Shown: positions 42,376 through 52,139, counted from the first letter of the stretch. The stretch: DNA of 64,000 bases from Burkholderia gladioli (GCF_000959725.1 NZ_CP009322.1:1674001-1738000); one strand, 5' to 3'. Made by a program: numbers and translations. The notes: a model not told the origin generated them from the letters alone.

Positions 42376-43698
42376 TCAGAACAGATACATGCCGGCGACG
42401 AACACCACGCCCGAGAACAACAGCGCCGTCACGCAGTAACCCATGATGTCGCGCACGCCGAGCCCGGCGATCGCCAGCGCGGGCAGCGCCCAGAACGGCT
42501 GGGCCATGTTGGTCCAGGCCTCGCCGTAGGCGATCGCCATCGCCGACTTGCCGAGATCGGCGCCCAGCGCCTGCGCGGCCGGCATCACGAAGGGCCCCTG
42601 CACGACCCAGTGGCCGCCGCCCGAGGGCACCGCGAAATTGATCAGCGCCGAGCTCAGGAAGGCCAGCAGCGGGAAGGTGTGCACGTTGGCGACGTCGACG
42701 AACCACTTGGTGATCACGCCGGCCAGCCCCGAATGATCCATCAGCGCCTGGATGCCCGCATAGAACGGGAACTGGATCATGATCGAGCCGGCGCCGCGCG
42801 CGGCCGCGCCGATCGCGCGTGCATAGGCCATCGGCGTGCGATGCAGCACCAGGCCCGCGGCGAGGAACACCAGGTTGACGGTGTCGATGTCGAGCACGAA
42901 GCCCTTGACGCGAGTGCGGATCACCAGGAACACCACGCACAGCAGCGCGACCAGCAGCGACAGCAGGCGGCTCTCCTCCATGCGCTCGGCCCAGGTCGCG
43001 TTCGGCCCCAGCACGCGCTCGAAGCTCGGCGCCTCCTCCAGCAGCTTCGGGTCGATCGACACCACTTCATGCGGCTTGGGCATCATCAGGCGCGCCAGGA
43101 TCGGCAGCATCACGATCAGGCCGATCGTGATGAAGGCGTTGTAGCCGGTGAAGATGGTCTGCGACACCGGAATCAGGCCGACCAGCTTCTCCATCGGGTT
43201 GCCCTTGGTGGCCGCCACCAGCGGCACCGAGCCGGACAATCCACCGTGCCAGGTCAGGAAACCCATGTAGGCCGAGGCCACCAGCAGCCGGTAGTCGGAG
43301 CCGGGCACGCGCCGCGCGACCTCGCGCGCCAGCATCGCGCCGAGCACCAGGCCGAAACCCCAGTTGATCGCGCAGGCGATGCCGGCCACCAGGGCGACCA
43401 GCATCACGCCGCCGGCCGGCGTCTTCGGCGAGCTGGCCAGCGCCACCAGCAGGCGCTTGACCGGCCCGGAGCTGGCCAGCGCATGGCCCGTCACCAGGAT
43501 CAGCGCCATCTGCATGGTGAAGGCGAGCAGGTTCCAGAACCCGCTGCCCCACAGCAGCACGAGTTCGGCCGGCGCCTTCGGCGTGAGCGAGAACGCCAGC
43601 ACGAAGGTGACGACCGTGAGGAAGATCGCGAAAATCAGCGGATCCGGCAGGACCTTGTGCACGATCTGGGTGAAAAAGCGGGAAATACGGGAAATCAC
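42376..43698 (-). CDS. AtoE-like short-chain fatty acid transporter
   Basis: The 440-aa membrane protein has 10-12 spans and the AtoE family pattern, with the N-terminus ISRFFTQIVHKVLPDPLIFA and later segments INWGFGLVLGAMLARE, GFLTWHGGLSGSVPLVAAT, INFAVPSGGGHWVVQGPF and MAIAYGEAWTNMAQPFWALP. It should take up acetoacetate or short-chain fatty acids. The start is GTG at 43698, preceded by GGAGGAGA; the longer frame to 43749 lacks one. No acetoacetyl-CoA transferase genes are nearby. Confidence 0.88.
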   Translation of the reverse strand: MISRISRFFTQIVHKVLPDPLIFAIFLTVVTFVLAFSLTPKAPAELVLLWGSGFWNLLAFTMQMALILVTGHALASSGPVKRLLVALASSPKTPAGGVMLVALVAGIACAINWGFGLVLGAMLAREVARRVPGSDYRLLVASAYMGFLTWHGGLSGSVPLVAATKGNPMEKLVGLIPVSQTIFTGYNAFITIGLIVMLPILARLMMPKPHEVVSIDPKLLEEAPSFERVLGPNATWAERMEESRLLSLLVALLCVVFLVIRTRVKGFVLDIDTVNLVFLAAGLVLHRTPMAYARAIGAAARGAGSIMIQFPFYAGIQALMDHSGLAGVITKWFVDVANVHTFPLLAFLSSALINFAVPSGGGHWVVQGPFVMPAAQALGADLGKSAMAIAYGEAWTNMAQPFWALPALAIAGLGVRDIMGYCVTALLFSGVVFVAGMYLF

Positions 43699-43861
43699 GG
43701 GGTCTCCTCCGAGGGTGTCGATATCGGTGCTTTGTTGGGTACGGCGCAAACGAAGGCGACATCATACGTCCGCTCTCGCCGGCGCGTCGGCCCGTGTTCG
43801 CCGTGCCCCTCGACGCCCTCCTGGTGCCCCTTCGTGCCTTCCGCGCCGCACGGGCCGATGG

Positions 43862-44719
43862 CTAGCCCCGGTCTGTCGCGCGGATCGTGTAGTCGGCCAT
43901 GATCGACCAGTCGCGCTCGCCGCCGCCGGCCTCCACGGCACGGCTCATCTGCTGCCTGACCGCATCGAGCATCGGCAACTGCCGGTCCAGCGCCTCGGCT
44001 TCCGCGCCGGCCAGGCGCAGGTCCTTCAGGCCCAGCCGGGCCTTGAATCCGGGCTCGTACTGCTCGCGCAGGATGTTGCCCGAATAGACCTGGTAGGAGC
44101 GGCTGCCGAACAGCGTGCCCAGGATCAGCTCGAAGAAGCGTTCGCGCTCCAGGCCGTTGCCCTCGGTCAGCACCACGGCCTCGGCCATCGCCTCGATCGC
44201 CATGGTGATCATCATGTTGCAGGCGATCTTGGCCGCGTGGGCGGTGGGCGGCGCCTCGCCCATGTCCCAGATGCGCTTGCCGAGCACCTCGAGCGCTGCC
44301 CTGGCCTTGTCCAGCGCGGCGGGCGCGCCGGCGGCGAGGATATTCAGTTCGCCGGCCGCGGCCACGTCGGGCCGCCCCAGCACCGGCGCGGCCACGTAAT
44401 CGATGCCCGCCGCGCGGTGATGGCCGACCAGTTCGCGCGACAACGATACCGAGATGGTGGAGGCCACCACGTGCACCAGACCGGCGCGTGCCGTGGACAG
44501 CACGCCCTGGTCGAGCAGCACCTCGCGAATCGCGGCATCGTCGGCCAGCATGGTGATGGCCAGGTCCGCCTGCAGTGCCTGCGTGGGCGCGTCCACCGCG
44601 CTCGCCCCGTCGACCGCCCCGCCCGAGCGGTTCCAGATCTTCACGTGATGGCCGGCCGCAACCAGATTGCGCGCCATCGCGCGTCCCATGGCGCCAAGGC
44701 CGAGTATGCCGATTTCCAT
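43862..44719 (-). CDS. NAD(P)-dependent beta-hydroxyacid dehydrogenase
   Basis: The 285-aa protein has the N-terminal Rossmann motif GILGLGAMGRAMARNLVAAGH, the linker region VASTISVSLSREL, the APVLGRPDVAAAG substrate segment and the catalytic Lys in AAKIACNMMI. It belongs to the 3-hydroxyisobutyrate dehydrogenase / glyoxylate-succinic semialdehyde reductase group. It would reduce or oxidise a short hydroxyacid or semialdehyde. It lies upstream of the AtoE-like gene on the same strand (gap about 160 bases) and is divergent from the MFS exporter, with repeated operator-like words between them. Confidence 0.88.
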   Translation of the reverse strand: MEIGILGLGAMGRAMARNLVAAGHHVKIWNRSGGAVDGASAVDAPTQALQADLAITMLADDAAIREVLLDQGVLSTARAGLVHVVASTISVSLSRELVGHHRAAGIDYVAAPVLGRPDVAAAGELNILAAGAPAALDKARAALEVLGKRIWDMGEAPPTAHAAKIACNMMITMAIEAMAEAVVLTEGNGLERERFFELILGTLFGSRSYQVYSGNILREQYEPGFKARLGLKDLRLAGAEAEALDRQLPMLDAVRQQMSRAVEAGGGERDWSIMADYTIRATDRG

Positions 44720-44760
44720 TGTTTCTCCCGATCGATGAATAGATACTTTGCGAGATATTT

Positions 44761-44830
44761 ATACTAATCGATACATATATACTTGACAAGGCGGGGTATC
44801 CCCTTTAGTTTACCGATCGATACATAAATA
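44761..44830. promoter_or_regulatory. Operator-like region with two ATCGATACATA-N-ATA direct repeats
   Basis: The words ATCGATACATATATA (44767-44781) and ATCGATACATAAATA (44816-44830) are nearly identical and 49 bases apart in an AT-rich divergent promoter region. The first overlaps ATACTAATCGATA, whose reverse complement matches the sequence upstream of the TetR gene at 41704. Confidence 0.55.
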
Positions 44831-44930
44831 AGACTTGCATCACCGCAGCCGCCAATGTGTCGTGGTCGACGTTCGTCCATTTTTGTATCGAATGGTATGT
44901 ATTTATCATCAACGACCGGAAACCAAGACC

Positions 44931-46139
44931 GTGACCACCCTGAGTTCCACCACCACGCAAGCCGGCTCCGCTCGCCTGCCGCTGGCCGCCCTGCTGGCGC
45001 TGGCGATGACCGGCTTCGTCTGCATCATGACCGAGACCTTGCCGGCGGGCCTGCTGCCGCAGATGGCGGCCGGCCTGGACATTTCCACCTCGCTGGCCGG
45101 GCAGACGGTGACGGCCTACGCGGCCGGCTCGCTGCTGGCCGCCATTCCGCTGACCATCGCCACGCAGCGCTGGCGCCGCCGCAAGGTGCTGCTGCTCACG
45201 CTGGCCGGCTTCCTGGTGTTCAACTCGCTCACCGCGCTGTCCGACAACTACGCGCTGACCCTGCTCGCACGCCTGCTGGCCGGCGCCTCGGCCGGCCTCG
45301 CCTGGAGCCTGCTGGCCGGCTACGCGCGTCGCATGGTGCCGGTGCGCCAGCAAGGCCAAGCGATGGCCGTGGCGATGGTCGGCACGCCGATCGCGCTGTC
45401 GCTGGGCGTGCCGCTCGGCACCTGGCTGGGCGGCGCGATCGGCTGGCGCAGCGCGTTCGCGATCATGTCGGTGCTGAGCCTGGTACTGATCGCCTGGGTG
45501 CTCGCCAAGGTGCCCGACTACCCCGGGCAGGCCGGGCATCAACGCATGCCCTTGCGCAAGGTCCTCGTCACGCCGGGCGTGCGCCGCGTGCTCGGCGTGG
45601 TGATCGCCTGGATGCTCGCGCACAACCTGCTCTACACCTATGTCGCGCCGTTCGCGGCCCTGGCCGGCCAGGCCCGCCATGTCGACCTGGTGCTGCTGGT
45701 GTTCGGGCTGGCCGCGCTGGCCGGCATCGCCGTCACCAGCCGGCTGGTCGACCGGCACCTGCGCGCCGCGGTGCTGGCCAGCCTGGCCGGCTTCGCGCTG
45801 GTCGCGCTGCTGTTCGCCGGGTTCGCGACGCTGCCGGCCGTCCTCTATGGCGGCGCGGCCGCCTGGGGGCTGAGCTTCGGCGGTGCCGCGACCCTGCTGC
45901 AAACCGCGCTGGCCGATAACGCCGGCGACGGCGCGGACGTCGCGTTGTCGATGAACGTGGTGGCCTGGAACGGCGCGATCGCCGGCGGCGGCCTGCTCGG
46001 CGGCGTGCTGCTCGATGCCTGGGGCGCGGCCTCGTTCGCGCCCGCGCTGGTGCTGCTGCTCGCGATCGGTTTCGTCACGGCCTGGTGCGGCAGCGCCCAT
46101 GGTTTCCGCCCCGGCCCACGCCATATCAAAGGTCACTGA
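44931..46139 (+). CDS. Major facilitator superfamily exporter (DHA1-type)
   Basis: The 402-aa protein has 12 predicted spans, with the MFS segment AAIPLTIATQRWRRRKVLLL between spans 2 and 3 and motif C-like GTPIALSLGVPLGTWLGGAIGWRSAF in span 5, which marks antiporters. It resembles the AraJ/sugar-efflux group of drug:H+ antiporters. The GTG at 44931 puts the first span at the usual distance; an ATG at 44892 is an alternative. It is divergent from the dehydrogenase and is probably controlled from the repeat-rich region between them. Confidence 0.85.
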   Translation: MTTLSSTTTQAGSARLPLAALLALAMTGFVCIMTETLPAGLLPQMAAGLDISTSLAGQTVTAYAAGSLLAAIPLTIATQRWRRRKVLLLTLAGFLVFNSLTALSDNYALTLLARLLAGASAGLAWSLLAGYARRMVPVRQQGQAMAVAMVGTPIALSLGVPLGTWLGGAIGWRSAFAIMSVLSLVLIAWVLAKVPDYPGQAGHQRMPLRKVLVTPGVRRVLGVVIAWMLAHNLLYTYVAPFAALAGQARHVDLVLLVFGLAALAGIAVTSRLVDRHLRAAVLASLAGFALVALLFAGFATLPAVLYGGAAAWGLSFGGAATLLQTALADNAGDGADVALSMNVVAWNGAIAGGGLLGGVLLDAWGAASFAPALVLLLAIGFVTAWCGSAHGFRPGPRHIKGH

Positions 46140-46181
46140 GTCATTCGATCCACTTCACTTTTTTCATAAGGAGTCTTCATC

Positions 46182-47132
46182 ATGTTTCGACGCCTGTTGC
46201 AAGGCATTGGCTTCACCCTGTCACTGCTACTCGCCGGCCCCTCGTTCGCGGCCGATGAGTTCCCCTTGCCGCCCGGCTTCACCAGCGGCTACGAGACCAT
46301 CGACGGCGTTCGCCTGCACTACGTGAAGGGCGGCAGCGGCCCGCTCGTCTACCTGGTGCATGGCTTCGGCCAGACCTGGTACGAATGGCACCAGCTGATG
46401 CCGGAACTCGCCCGCAATCACACGGTGGTCGCTCCCGACCTGCCGGGGCTGGGGCAATCCGCCGAACCCGGCTCGTATCGCGCCACCGAGGTCGCGCCGC
46501 TGTTGCACCAACTGGCGCTGCGGTTCAGCGGCCAGCGCCCCTTCGATCTGGTCGCGCACGACATCGGCATCTGGAACACCTACCCGATGCTGGTCCGGCA
46601 TCCCGAGGACATCCGCCGCGCGGTCTACATGGAGGCGCCGATTCCGGACGAATCAATCTATTCGTTCCCGGCCTTCACGCCGCAAGGGGAATCGCTGGTC
46701 TGGCATTTCAGCTTCTTCGCCGCCGATGAGGACCTGGCCGAAACCCTGATCGCCGGCAAGCAGCGCTTCTTCCTCGAGCATTTCATCAAGAAGCACGCCA
46801 GCAACCAGGCGGTGTTCACGCCGGCCCTGCTAGACCGCTACGCGCGCTCCTACAGCAAGCCGCACAGCCTGCACGCCGCCTTCGGCTATTACCGCGAGCT
46901 GAACCAGGACGTGCGGGACAACGCGGAGCTGTCGCGCAGCAAGCTGACGATGCCGATGCTGGCGATCGGCGGCGGCGGCCATGGCGGGCTCGGCCAGTTC
47001 GAGGCCGACCAGTTGCGCCGCTACGCGACGCAAGTCAGCGGCCGCGTGCTGCCCGATTGCGGCCACTGGCTGCCGGAGGAATGCGCGGCACCGCTGAACC
47101 ACGCCGTGATCGACTTCCTCGACGCGCCCTGA
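46182..47132 (+). CDS. Exported alpha/beta hydrolase, epoxide hydrolase/dehalogenase-like
   Basis: The 316-aa protein has a signal peptide ([21 protein letters not shown]) and an alpha/beta-hydrolase fold. Features are [25 protein letters not shown], the nucleophile elbow LVAHDIGIW with Asp, and His in [12 protein letters not shown]. Asp as nucleophile puts it with epoxide hydrolases and fluoroacetate-type dehalogenases. AAGGAG stands 10 bases before the start. It follows the MFS exporter by 42 bases on the same strand and is probably co-transcribed with it. Confidence 0.88.
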   Translation: MFRRLLQGIGFTLSLLLAGPSFAADEFPLPPGFTSGYETIDGVRLHYVKGGSGPLVYLVHGFGQTWYEWHQLMPELARNHTVVAPDLPGLGQSAEPGSYRATEVAPLLHQLALRFSGQRPFDLVAHDIGIWNTYPMLVRHPEDIRRAVYMEAPIPDESIYSFPAFTPQGESLVWHFSFFAADEDLAETLIAGKQRFFLEHFIKKHASNQAVFTPALLDRYARSYSKPHSLHAAFGYYRELNQDVRDNAELSRSKLTMPMLAIGGGGHGGLGQFEADQLRRYATQVSGRVLPDCGHWLPEECAAPLNHAVIDFLDAP

Positions 47133-47410
47133 TGCGAGCGGCTGCCCGAGCGTTCCAGCCGGGCAGCCTTCGCGGATCCGGTATCGAGCACGGCCGAAAC
47201 GCATCCGCATTTCGAATGCGTGAATATTTCATTACATCGATCCGACGTCGACTCGCGCTTCGTAACCCGGCGACAAGGATTCTGGCTGGAACAGCTGTCA
47301 TCAAGCGACCTTAAGCTTGTCTTCAGGTTCGCCTTCGTAGGATCGCGAACGAAACGCGGTATCCACGCGATGCTTCGATATCGCGCCACCCACGACAGCG
47401 AACGCCAGCC

Positions 47411-48904
47411 ATGTCCCCAGCCCCGACCGTAGCCAGCCACGCCCCGCTCGCCGTATCCCGCGCGCAAACCGAGGTGCCTGTCCTGAAGACGTTGTTCCTG
47501 CAGGCGCCGTCCTATGACGGCTTCGATGGCGGCGCCGGCTCGCGCTACCAGGCCAAGCGCGAGATCCGCTCGTTCTGGTATCCCACCTGGCTGGCCCAGC
47601 CCGCCGCCCTGGTGCCCGGCAGCCGCGTGCTCGACGCGCCCGCCGACGATTTGTCGGTGGCGCAAACGCTGGAGATCGCCGCCGACTACGAGCTGGTGAT
47701 CATCCACACCAGCACGCCCTCGTTCCCGACCGACGCGGCCTTCGCGCAGGACCTCAAGCAGCGCAATCCCTCGGTGCTGATCGGCATGGTCGGCGCCAAG
47801 GTGGCCGTCGATCCGCACAACTCGCTGGTGGCCTCCAACGCGATCGACTTCGTCTGCCGCGAGGAATTCGACTACACCTGCCGCGACGTGGCCGAACGCA
47901 AGCCCTTCGCCGACATCCTCGGCCTGAGCTACCGCGCCGCCGACGGCGCGATCGAGCACAATGGCGCGCGCCCGATGATCGAGGACATGGACGCGCTGCC
48001 GTTCGTGGCGCCGGTGTACCAGCGCGACCTGAAGATCGACAACTACTTCATCGGCTATCTGAACTACCCCTATGTGTCGATCTATACCGGCCGCGGCTGC
48101 CGCTCGAAGTGCACCTTCTGCCTGTGGCCGCAGACGGTGGGCGGCCATCGCTACCGCGTGCGCTCGGTCGAGAACGTGCTGGCCGAGGTGAAGTGGATTC
48201 GCGACAACATGCCGGAAGTCAAGGAGATCATGTTCGACGACGACACCTTCACCGACTTCAAGCCGCGCGTCGAGGAGATCGCGCGCGGGCTCGGCAAGCT
48301 GGGCGTGACCTGGTCCTGCAATGCCAAGGCGAACGTGCCGTACGCGACGCTGAAGATCATGAAGGAGAACGGGCTGCGCCTGCTGCTGGTGGGCTACGAA
48401 TCGGGCGACGACCAGATCCTGCTGAACATCAAGAAGGGCTTGCGCACCGATATCGCGCGCCGCTTCAACGAGGACTGCAGGAAGCTCGGCATCAAGATCC
48501 ACGGCACCTTCATCCTGGGCCTGCCCGGCGAGACCAGGGACACCATTCGCAAAACCATCGAATACGCGAAGGAAATCAATCCGCACACGATCCAGGTCTC
48601 GCTGGCAGCGCCTTATCCCGGCACGCGGCTCTACGAGCAGGCGATCGAGAACGGCTGGCTGGAGGAGAACAAGACCATCAACCTGGTCAGCAAGGCAGGC
48701 GTGCAGCTCGCCGCGATCGGTTATCCGCACCTGTCGAAGGAAGACATCTATCACGAACTCGAACACTTCTATCGGGCCTTCTACTTCCGGCCCGCGAAGA
48801 TCTGGGAGATCGTGCGCGAGATGCTGGGCAGTTGGGAGATGATGAAGCGGCGCCTGCGCGAAGGCGTGGAGTTCTTCCGCTTCCTGCGCGCGCACGAGGC
48901 CTGA
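47411..48904 (+). CDS. hpnJ: Hopanoid B12-binding radical SAM protein HpnJ
   Basis: The 497-aa protein has an N-terminal cobalamin-binding-like domain (about 25-180: LKTLFLQAPSYDGFDGG, LVIIHTSTPSFPTD) and a radical SAM domain with the cluster motif C-RSK-C-TF-C in GRGCRSKCTFCLWPQ, then MFDDDTFTDF and GTFILGLPGET. HpnJ makes the cyclitol ether headgroup of bacteriohopanetetrol by ring contraction of a glucosamine. It is the first gene of hpnJ-hpnI-hpnL. The N-terminal 20 residues are variable, so an internal start is possible. Confidence 0.92.
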   Translation: MSPAPTVASHAPLAVSRAQTEVPVLKTLFLQAPSYDGFDGGAGSRYQAKREIRSFWYPTWLAQPAALVPGSRVLDAPADDLSVAQTLEIAADYELVIIHTSTPSFPTDAAFAQDLKQRNPSVLIGMVGAKVAVDPHNSLVASNAIDFVCREEFDYTCRDVAERKPFADILGLSYRAADGAIEHNGARPMIEDMDALPFVAPVYQRDLKIDNYFIGYLNYPYVSIYTGRGCRSKCTFCLWPQTVGGHRYRVRSVENVLAEVKWIRDNMPEVKEIMFDDDTFTDFKPRVEEIARGLGKLGVTWSCNAKANVPYATLKIMKENGLRLLLVGYESGDDQILLNIKKGLRTDIARRFNEDCRKLGIKIHGTFILGLPGETRDTIRKTIEYAKEINPHTIQVSLAAPYPGTRLYEQAIENGWLEENKTINLVSKAGVQLAAIGYPHLSKEDIYHELEHFYRAFYFRPAKIWEIVREMLGSWEMMKRRLREGVEFFRFLRAHEA

Positions 48905-48910
48905 GCCGCC

Positions 48911-50188
48911 ATGCTGGAGCGCGAATCGCTCAACACCCTGCGCGCCGCCGCGCTGCGGCGGATTTCCCACGCGATGCCGGTCGCGCTGATCGCACTGGTC
49001 ACGATGACCGCCTTGATCGCCGCGCACCGGGTGCCGGCCACCGAGGTGCAGCGGATCGTGGTCGATCTGGTCTCGGCCTGCGCCGCCTTCGGCGTCGCCT
49101 ACACGCTGCTGTCCGCCTCGCTGGTCGGCCGCTTCCTGGCACGGCCGCGCGCGGCTCCGGTCGCCTTCCCGCCCGTCACGCTGATGAAGCCGCTGCACGG
49201 CGACGAATGGCGGCTCGTCGAGCATCTCGCCAGCTTCCTCGAACAGGATTATCCCGGCCCGATCCAATACGTGTTCGGCGTGCAGGATGCCGAGGATCCG
49301 GCGCTGCATGCCATCGCCGAACTGCGCGTGCGCTATCCGTCGGCCGATATCGCCACCGTCGTCGACGCGCGCCTGTACGGCCCCAACCGCAAGATCTCCA
49401 ACCTGGTCAACATGCTGGAGCAGGCTCGCCACGACCTGCTCTGCTTCGCCGACAGCGACGTGCGGGTCGGACGCGACTACCTGGGCATCGTGGTCGGCAC
49501 GCTGCAGTTGCCCGGCGTCGGGCTCGTCACCAGCGCCTATCGCGGCGTGAGCGCGCCCGGCTTCTGGCCGCGCGCCTCGGCCGCCTCGACCAACTACGCC
49601 TTCTTTCCCGGCGTGGTGATCGGGCTGGCCACCGGGCTCGCGCGGCCCTGCTTCGGCCAGACCATCGCGATCGATCGCGCCACCTTGAACCGGATCGGCG
49701 GCCTCGGCCACTACGTCCATCATCTCGCCGAGGACCACGCGATCGGCGAGGCGGTACGCGCCACCGGCGCGCTGGTCGCGATCCCGCCGCTGCTGGTCGA
49801 ACACGCCTGCGTCGAGGCGAGCTCGCGCATCTACTTCACGCACGAATCGCGCTGGAGCCGCACCATCCGCGCCGCCGATCCGCTCGGTCATCTCGGCGCC
49901 GCGCTGATGCATCCACTGCCCTTCGCGCTGCTCGCCGTGCTCGCCTCGGGCGGCAGCGAGCACGCCTGGCTGCTGGCCGGCGCGGCCCTGCTCGCGCGCT
50001 GGATGCTCAAGTGGCGCGTCGATCGCGTGTTCGGCCAGCCCTTCAGCGACTGGGCCTGCCTGCCGCTCTACGACCTGATGCAATTCCTGATCTACGTCGC
50101 GAGCTTCGGCCTGAGCGACGTGGTCTGGCGCGGCCGGCGCTTTCGCGTCGATCCGGGCGGCCGCCTCACGCCGCGCTTGGACGAGTGA
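48911..50188 (+). CDS. hpnI: Hopanoid glycosyltransferase HpnI
   Basis: The 425-aa membrane glycosyltransferase has an N-terminal span (about 70-90), a GT2/GT21 catalytic domain with PPVTLMKPLHGDEWRL, the DxD-like CFADSDVRV, GQTIAIDRATLNRIGG and the processive-type QxxRW-like SRWSRTIRAADPLG, and C-terminal spans. HpnI adds N-acetylglucosamine to bacteriohopanetetrol before deacetylation by HpnK and rearrangement by HpnJ. It starts 6 bases after hpnJ. Confidence 0.92.
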   Translation: MLERESLNTLRAAALRRISHAMPVALIALVTMTALIAAHRVPATEVQRIVVDLVSACAAFGVAYTLLSASLVGRFLARPRAAPVAFPPVTLMKPLHGDEWRLVEHLASFLEQDYPGPIQYVFGVQDAEDPALHAIAELRVRYPSADIATVVDARLYGPNRKISNLVNMLEQARHDLLCFADSDVRVGRDYLGIVVGTLQLPGVGLVTSAYRGVSAPGFWPRASAASTNYAFFPGVVIGLATGLARPCFGQTIAIDRATLNRIGGLGHYVHHLAEDHAIGEAVRATGALVAIPPLLVEHACVEASSRIYFTHESRWSRTIRAADPLGHLGAALMHPLPFALLAVLASGGSEHAWLLAGAALLARWMLKWRVDRVFGQPFSDWACLPLYDLMQFLIYVASFGLSDVVWRGRRFRVDPGGRLTPRLDE

Positions 50189-50254
50189 GCGCGCGTTGCG
50201 CTTGCCGCCAGGTCGCCGCGCCGGCTCGGATCGACGCCGCGAGGCCAAGCTGAG

Positions 50255-51256
50255 ATGAAATCGATCGGCGCCGTTGCCGCGGCCCTGGGGCTCGCCATCG
50301 CCGTCTGGCTGATCTGCCGCGACCGGCCCGAGGCGATCCTGGCCTTGTTGCGCGAGGCCGGCGGCGGCCTGCTGATCGCCGCGGCCGCGCATGGCCTGCC
50401 GATGCTCGCCAACGCCGCCGACTGGCGCCTGCTGCTGCGTCCCACGCGCCGCCCGCCGCTCGTCACCATGCTGAAACTGGTGCTGATCCGCGAATCGATC
50501 AACGGGCTGCTGCCGGTGGCGCGAATCGGCGGCGAGGTGGTGTCGTTCCGGCTGCTGCGCGGGCTGCGGATCGGCCCGAGCGCCGCCATCGCCAGCCTGG
50601 TGGTGGACATGCAACTCACCCTGATCAGCCAGGTGGTATTCGCCCTGCTCGCCTGCGCCTGGCTGCTGCACGGCAACGGCGCGGGCAGCGGCGACACGTT
50701 CCGGCAGATCCTCGCCGGGCTGGCCCTCGCGGTGCCGGTGCTGGCCCTGTTCGCGGCCGTGCAGCACGCGCGGCCCTTCCGGCGCCTGGCGGGCATGCTC
50801 AATCGCGTCACCAGCGGCGGCTTCGTCGAGCGCATCGGCGCCTCGGCCGCGCGCATCGATCTCGCCGTGATGCTGCTGTGGCGCAATACCGGCATGGTGC
50901 TGCGCTACCTGCTGATCTGGCAGACCCTGCAATTCATGGGGTTTTCGCTGGAGATCTGGCTCGCCCTGCATGCGCTCGGCGCCCAGGCCGGCTTCGTCGA
51001 CGCGATGGCGATCGAGGCGCTGATCCAGTTCCTCAGCAGCATGGCCTTCCTGGTGCCGGCCGGGATCGGCATCCAGGAAGGCGGCTTCGTGGTGATCGGC
51101 GGCCTGTTCGGCCTCGATCCCGCCCTGTGCCTCGCGCTGGCCGGCGCGCGACGCCTGCGCGACCTGCTGTTCTACCTGCCGGGACTGGCGGTCTGGCAGC
51201 TCACGGAATGGCGCGCGCGCCGGGCCCGGGTCGCCGAGGCCTCGCGCCCGGCCTGA
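50255..51256 (+). CDS. hpnL: HpnL-like membrane protein (lysylphosphatidylglycerol synthase TM-like)
   Basis: The 333-aa protein has seven to eight membrane spans and the pattern of the UPF0104/HpnL group: GLPMLANAADWRLLLRP, IRESINGLLPVARIGGEVVSF, LSSMAFLVPAGIGIQEGGFVVIG and ARRLRDLLFYLPGLAVW. Such proteins are encoded with hopanoid glycosylation genes and are thought to help move or place the lipids. It follows hpnI by 66 bases. No hpnK deacetylase gene is present in the gap or elsewhere in the window. Confidence 0.85.
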   Translation: MKSIGAVAAALGLAIAVWLICRDRPEAILALLREAGGGLLIAAAAHGLPMLANAADWRLLLRPTRRPPLVTMLKLVLIRESINGLLPVARIGGEVVSFRLLRGLRIGPSAAIASLVVDMQLTLISQVVFALLACAWLLHGNGAGSGDTFRQILAGLALAVPVLALFAAVQHARPFRRLAGMLNRVTSGGFVERIGASAARIDLAVMLLWRNTGMVLRYLLIWQTLQFMGFSLEIWLALHALGAQAGFVDAMAIEALIQFLSSMAFLVPAGIGIQEGGFVVIGGLFGLDPALCLALAGARRLRDLLFYLPGLAVWQLTEWRARRARVAEASRPA

Positions 51257-51293
51257 GCCCGGCGCGTCATCGACGGGCGCGGCCCAGTCTGCT

Positions 51294-51686
51294 TCAATGC
51301 GGGCGCGGCGTCCAGGCGTCGAGGATCGCCGCCAGCACCACGATCTCGGCATCCGCCAGGTGTCGATCGGCCGAGGCCACCGCCAGGCACTGCTCGATGG
51401 TCCGCTTGCGCAGCTTGGGATCGTCGATCTCAGCGAGCAGCGGCTTGAGCGAGGCCGGGTCGAGAACGGCCGAGAGGGTGCCGGACGAAGCCTGGCCGAG
51501 CGCCTGGTCCTCGCACAAGGCCTGCACGATGCGCTCGAATTCGGCCGTGCCGAGCCCGAGCTTGCGGGCAATGCCCAGCGTCTCGATCACCTGTTCCTCG
51601 CGACGATCGATATGACCGTCCGCTATCAGCACCAGCGCCACGATGCGGGCTGCCGCCTGGGGGCTGTTGCGGGGATAGCTTCTCAT
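51294..51686 (-). CDS. TerB-like helical protein
   Basis: The 130-aa protein has the TerB fold pattern: AARIVALVLIADGHIDRREEQVIETLGIA near the N-terminus and IEQCLAVASADRHLADAEIVVLAAILDAW near the C-terminus. Acidic residues in each repeat (ADGHID, ADRHLADAE) match the metal-binding ends of TerB helices. It is a lone gene, convergent with hpnL. TerB-domain proteins act with stress and tellurite-resistance systems, but no other ter gene is nearby, so its role is open. Confidence 0.82.
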   Translation of the reverse strand: MRSYPRNSPQAAARIVALVLIADGHIDRREEQVIETLGIARKLGLGTAEFERIVQALCEDQALGQASSGTLSAVLDPASLKPLLAEIDDPKLRKRTIEQCLAVASADRHLADAEIVVLAAILDAWTPRPH

Positions 51687-52139
51687 GCTGCCGATTCCTT
51701 TGCGGTGGATGCCGCCTCGTGAGTGAGGCACCAGTGTCGGCGAATTCGGGCATCGGAAAAATCAGAGATTATTGTCGCTACACTTCGGAAAAACCGAAAC
51801 AAGGCAAGCCGGTCGCCTTGACGATTCTTCAAGATCTTTCATGCTCGTGCGGGTCCGTGGCCGCGTATCATTTTGGCTCCCGGGCGTGACGCCGGCATGC
51901 CATGCACGGGTGAATCCCGCCCCCGTCCGAAGCGCATCGGGAAGGCATGGACGACGAGCCGAAGTTGTTTCGCGCCCGGCGAAAAATAAGCATCCACCCT
52001 GCATTTAATGACAGCTCCCGAAACCGGGTCGAGCGTCTATGCTCCCAGCGAAGGACGCGTCGTGCGTTCAGGCAAGCCATTACGATCTGCCTTCATCGTC
52101 ACCCCTTCCATCACGAATTGACCGACTCACGTGGAGAAC
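51687..52139. other. Intergenic region without recognised gene
   Basis: About 450 bases between the TerB-like gene and a small hypothetical gene. Frames here have no family features, and no hairpin terminator or repeat stood out. Confidence 0.4.

Noticed and set aside
47359-47382. A fourth copy of the 35-bp TGTATCG motif upstream of hpnJ
   Set aside because: Only the GTATCC-N11-CGATA part is present; the first half-site is not recognisable.
47021-51571. A 1516-codon open frame on the minus strand
   Set aside because: It is antisense to hpnJ, hpnI and hpnL, which have clear family motifs; its own sequence is low-complexity.
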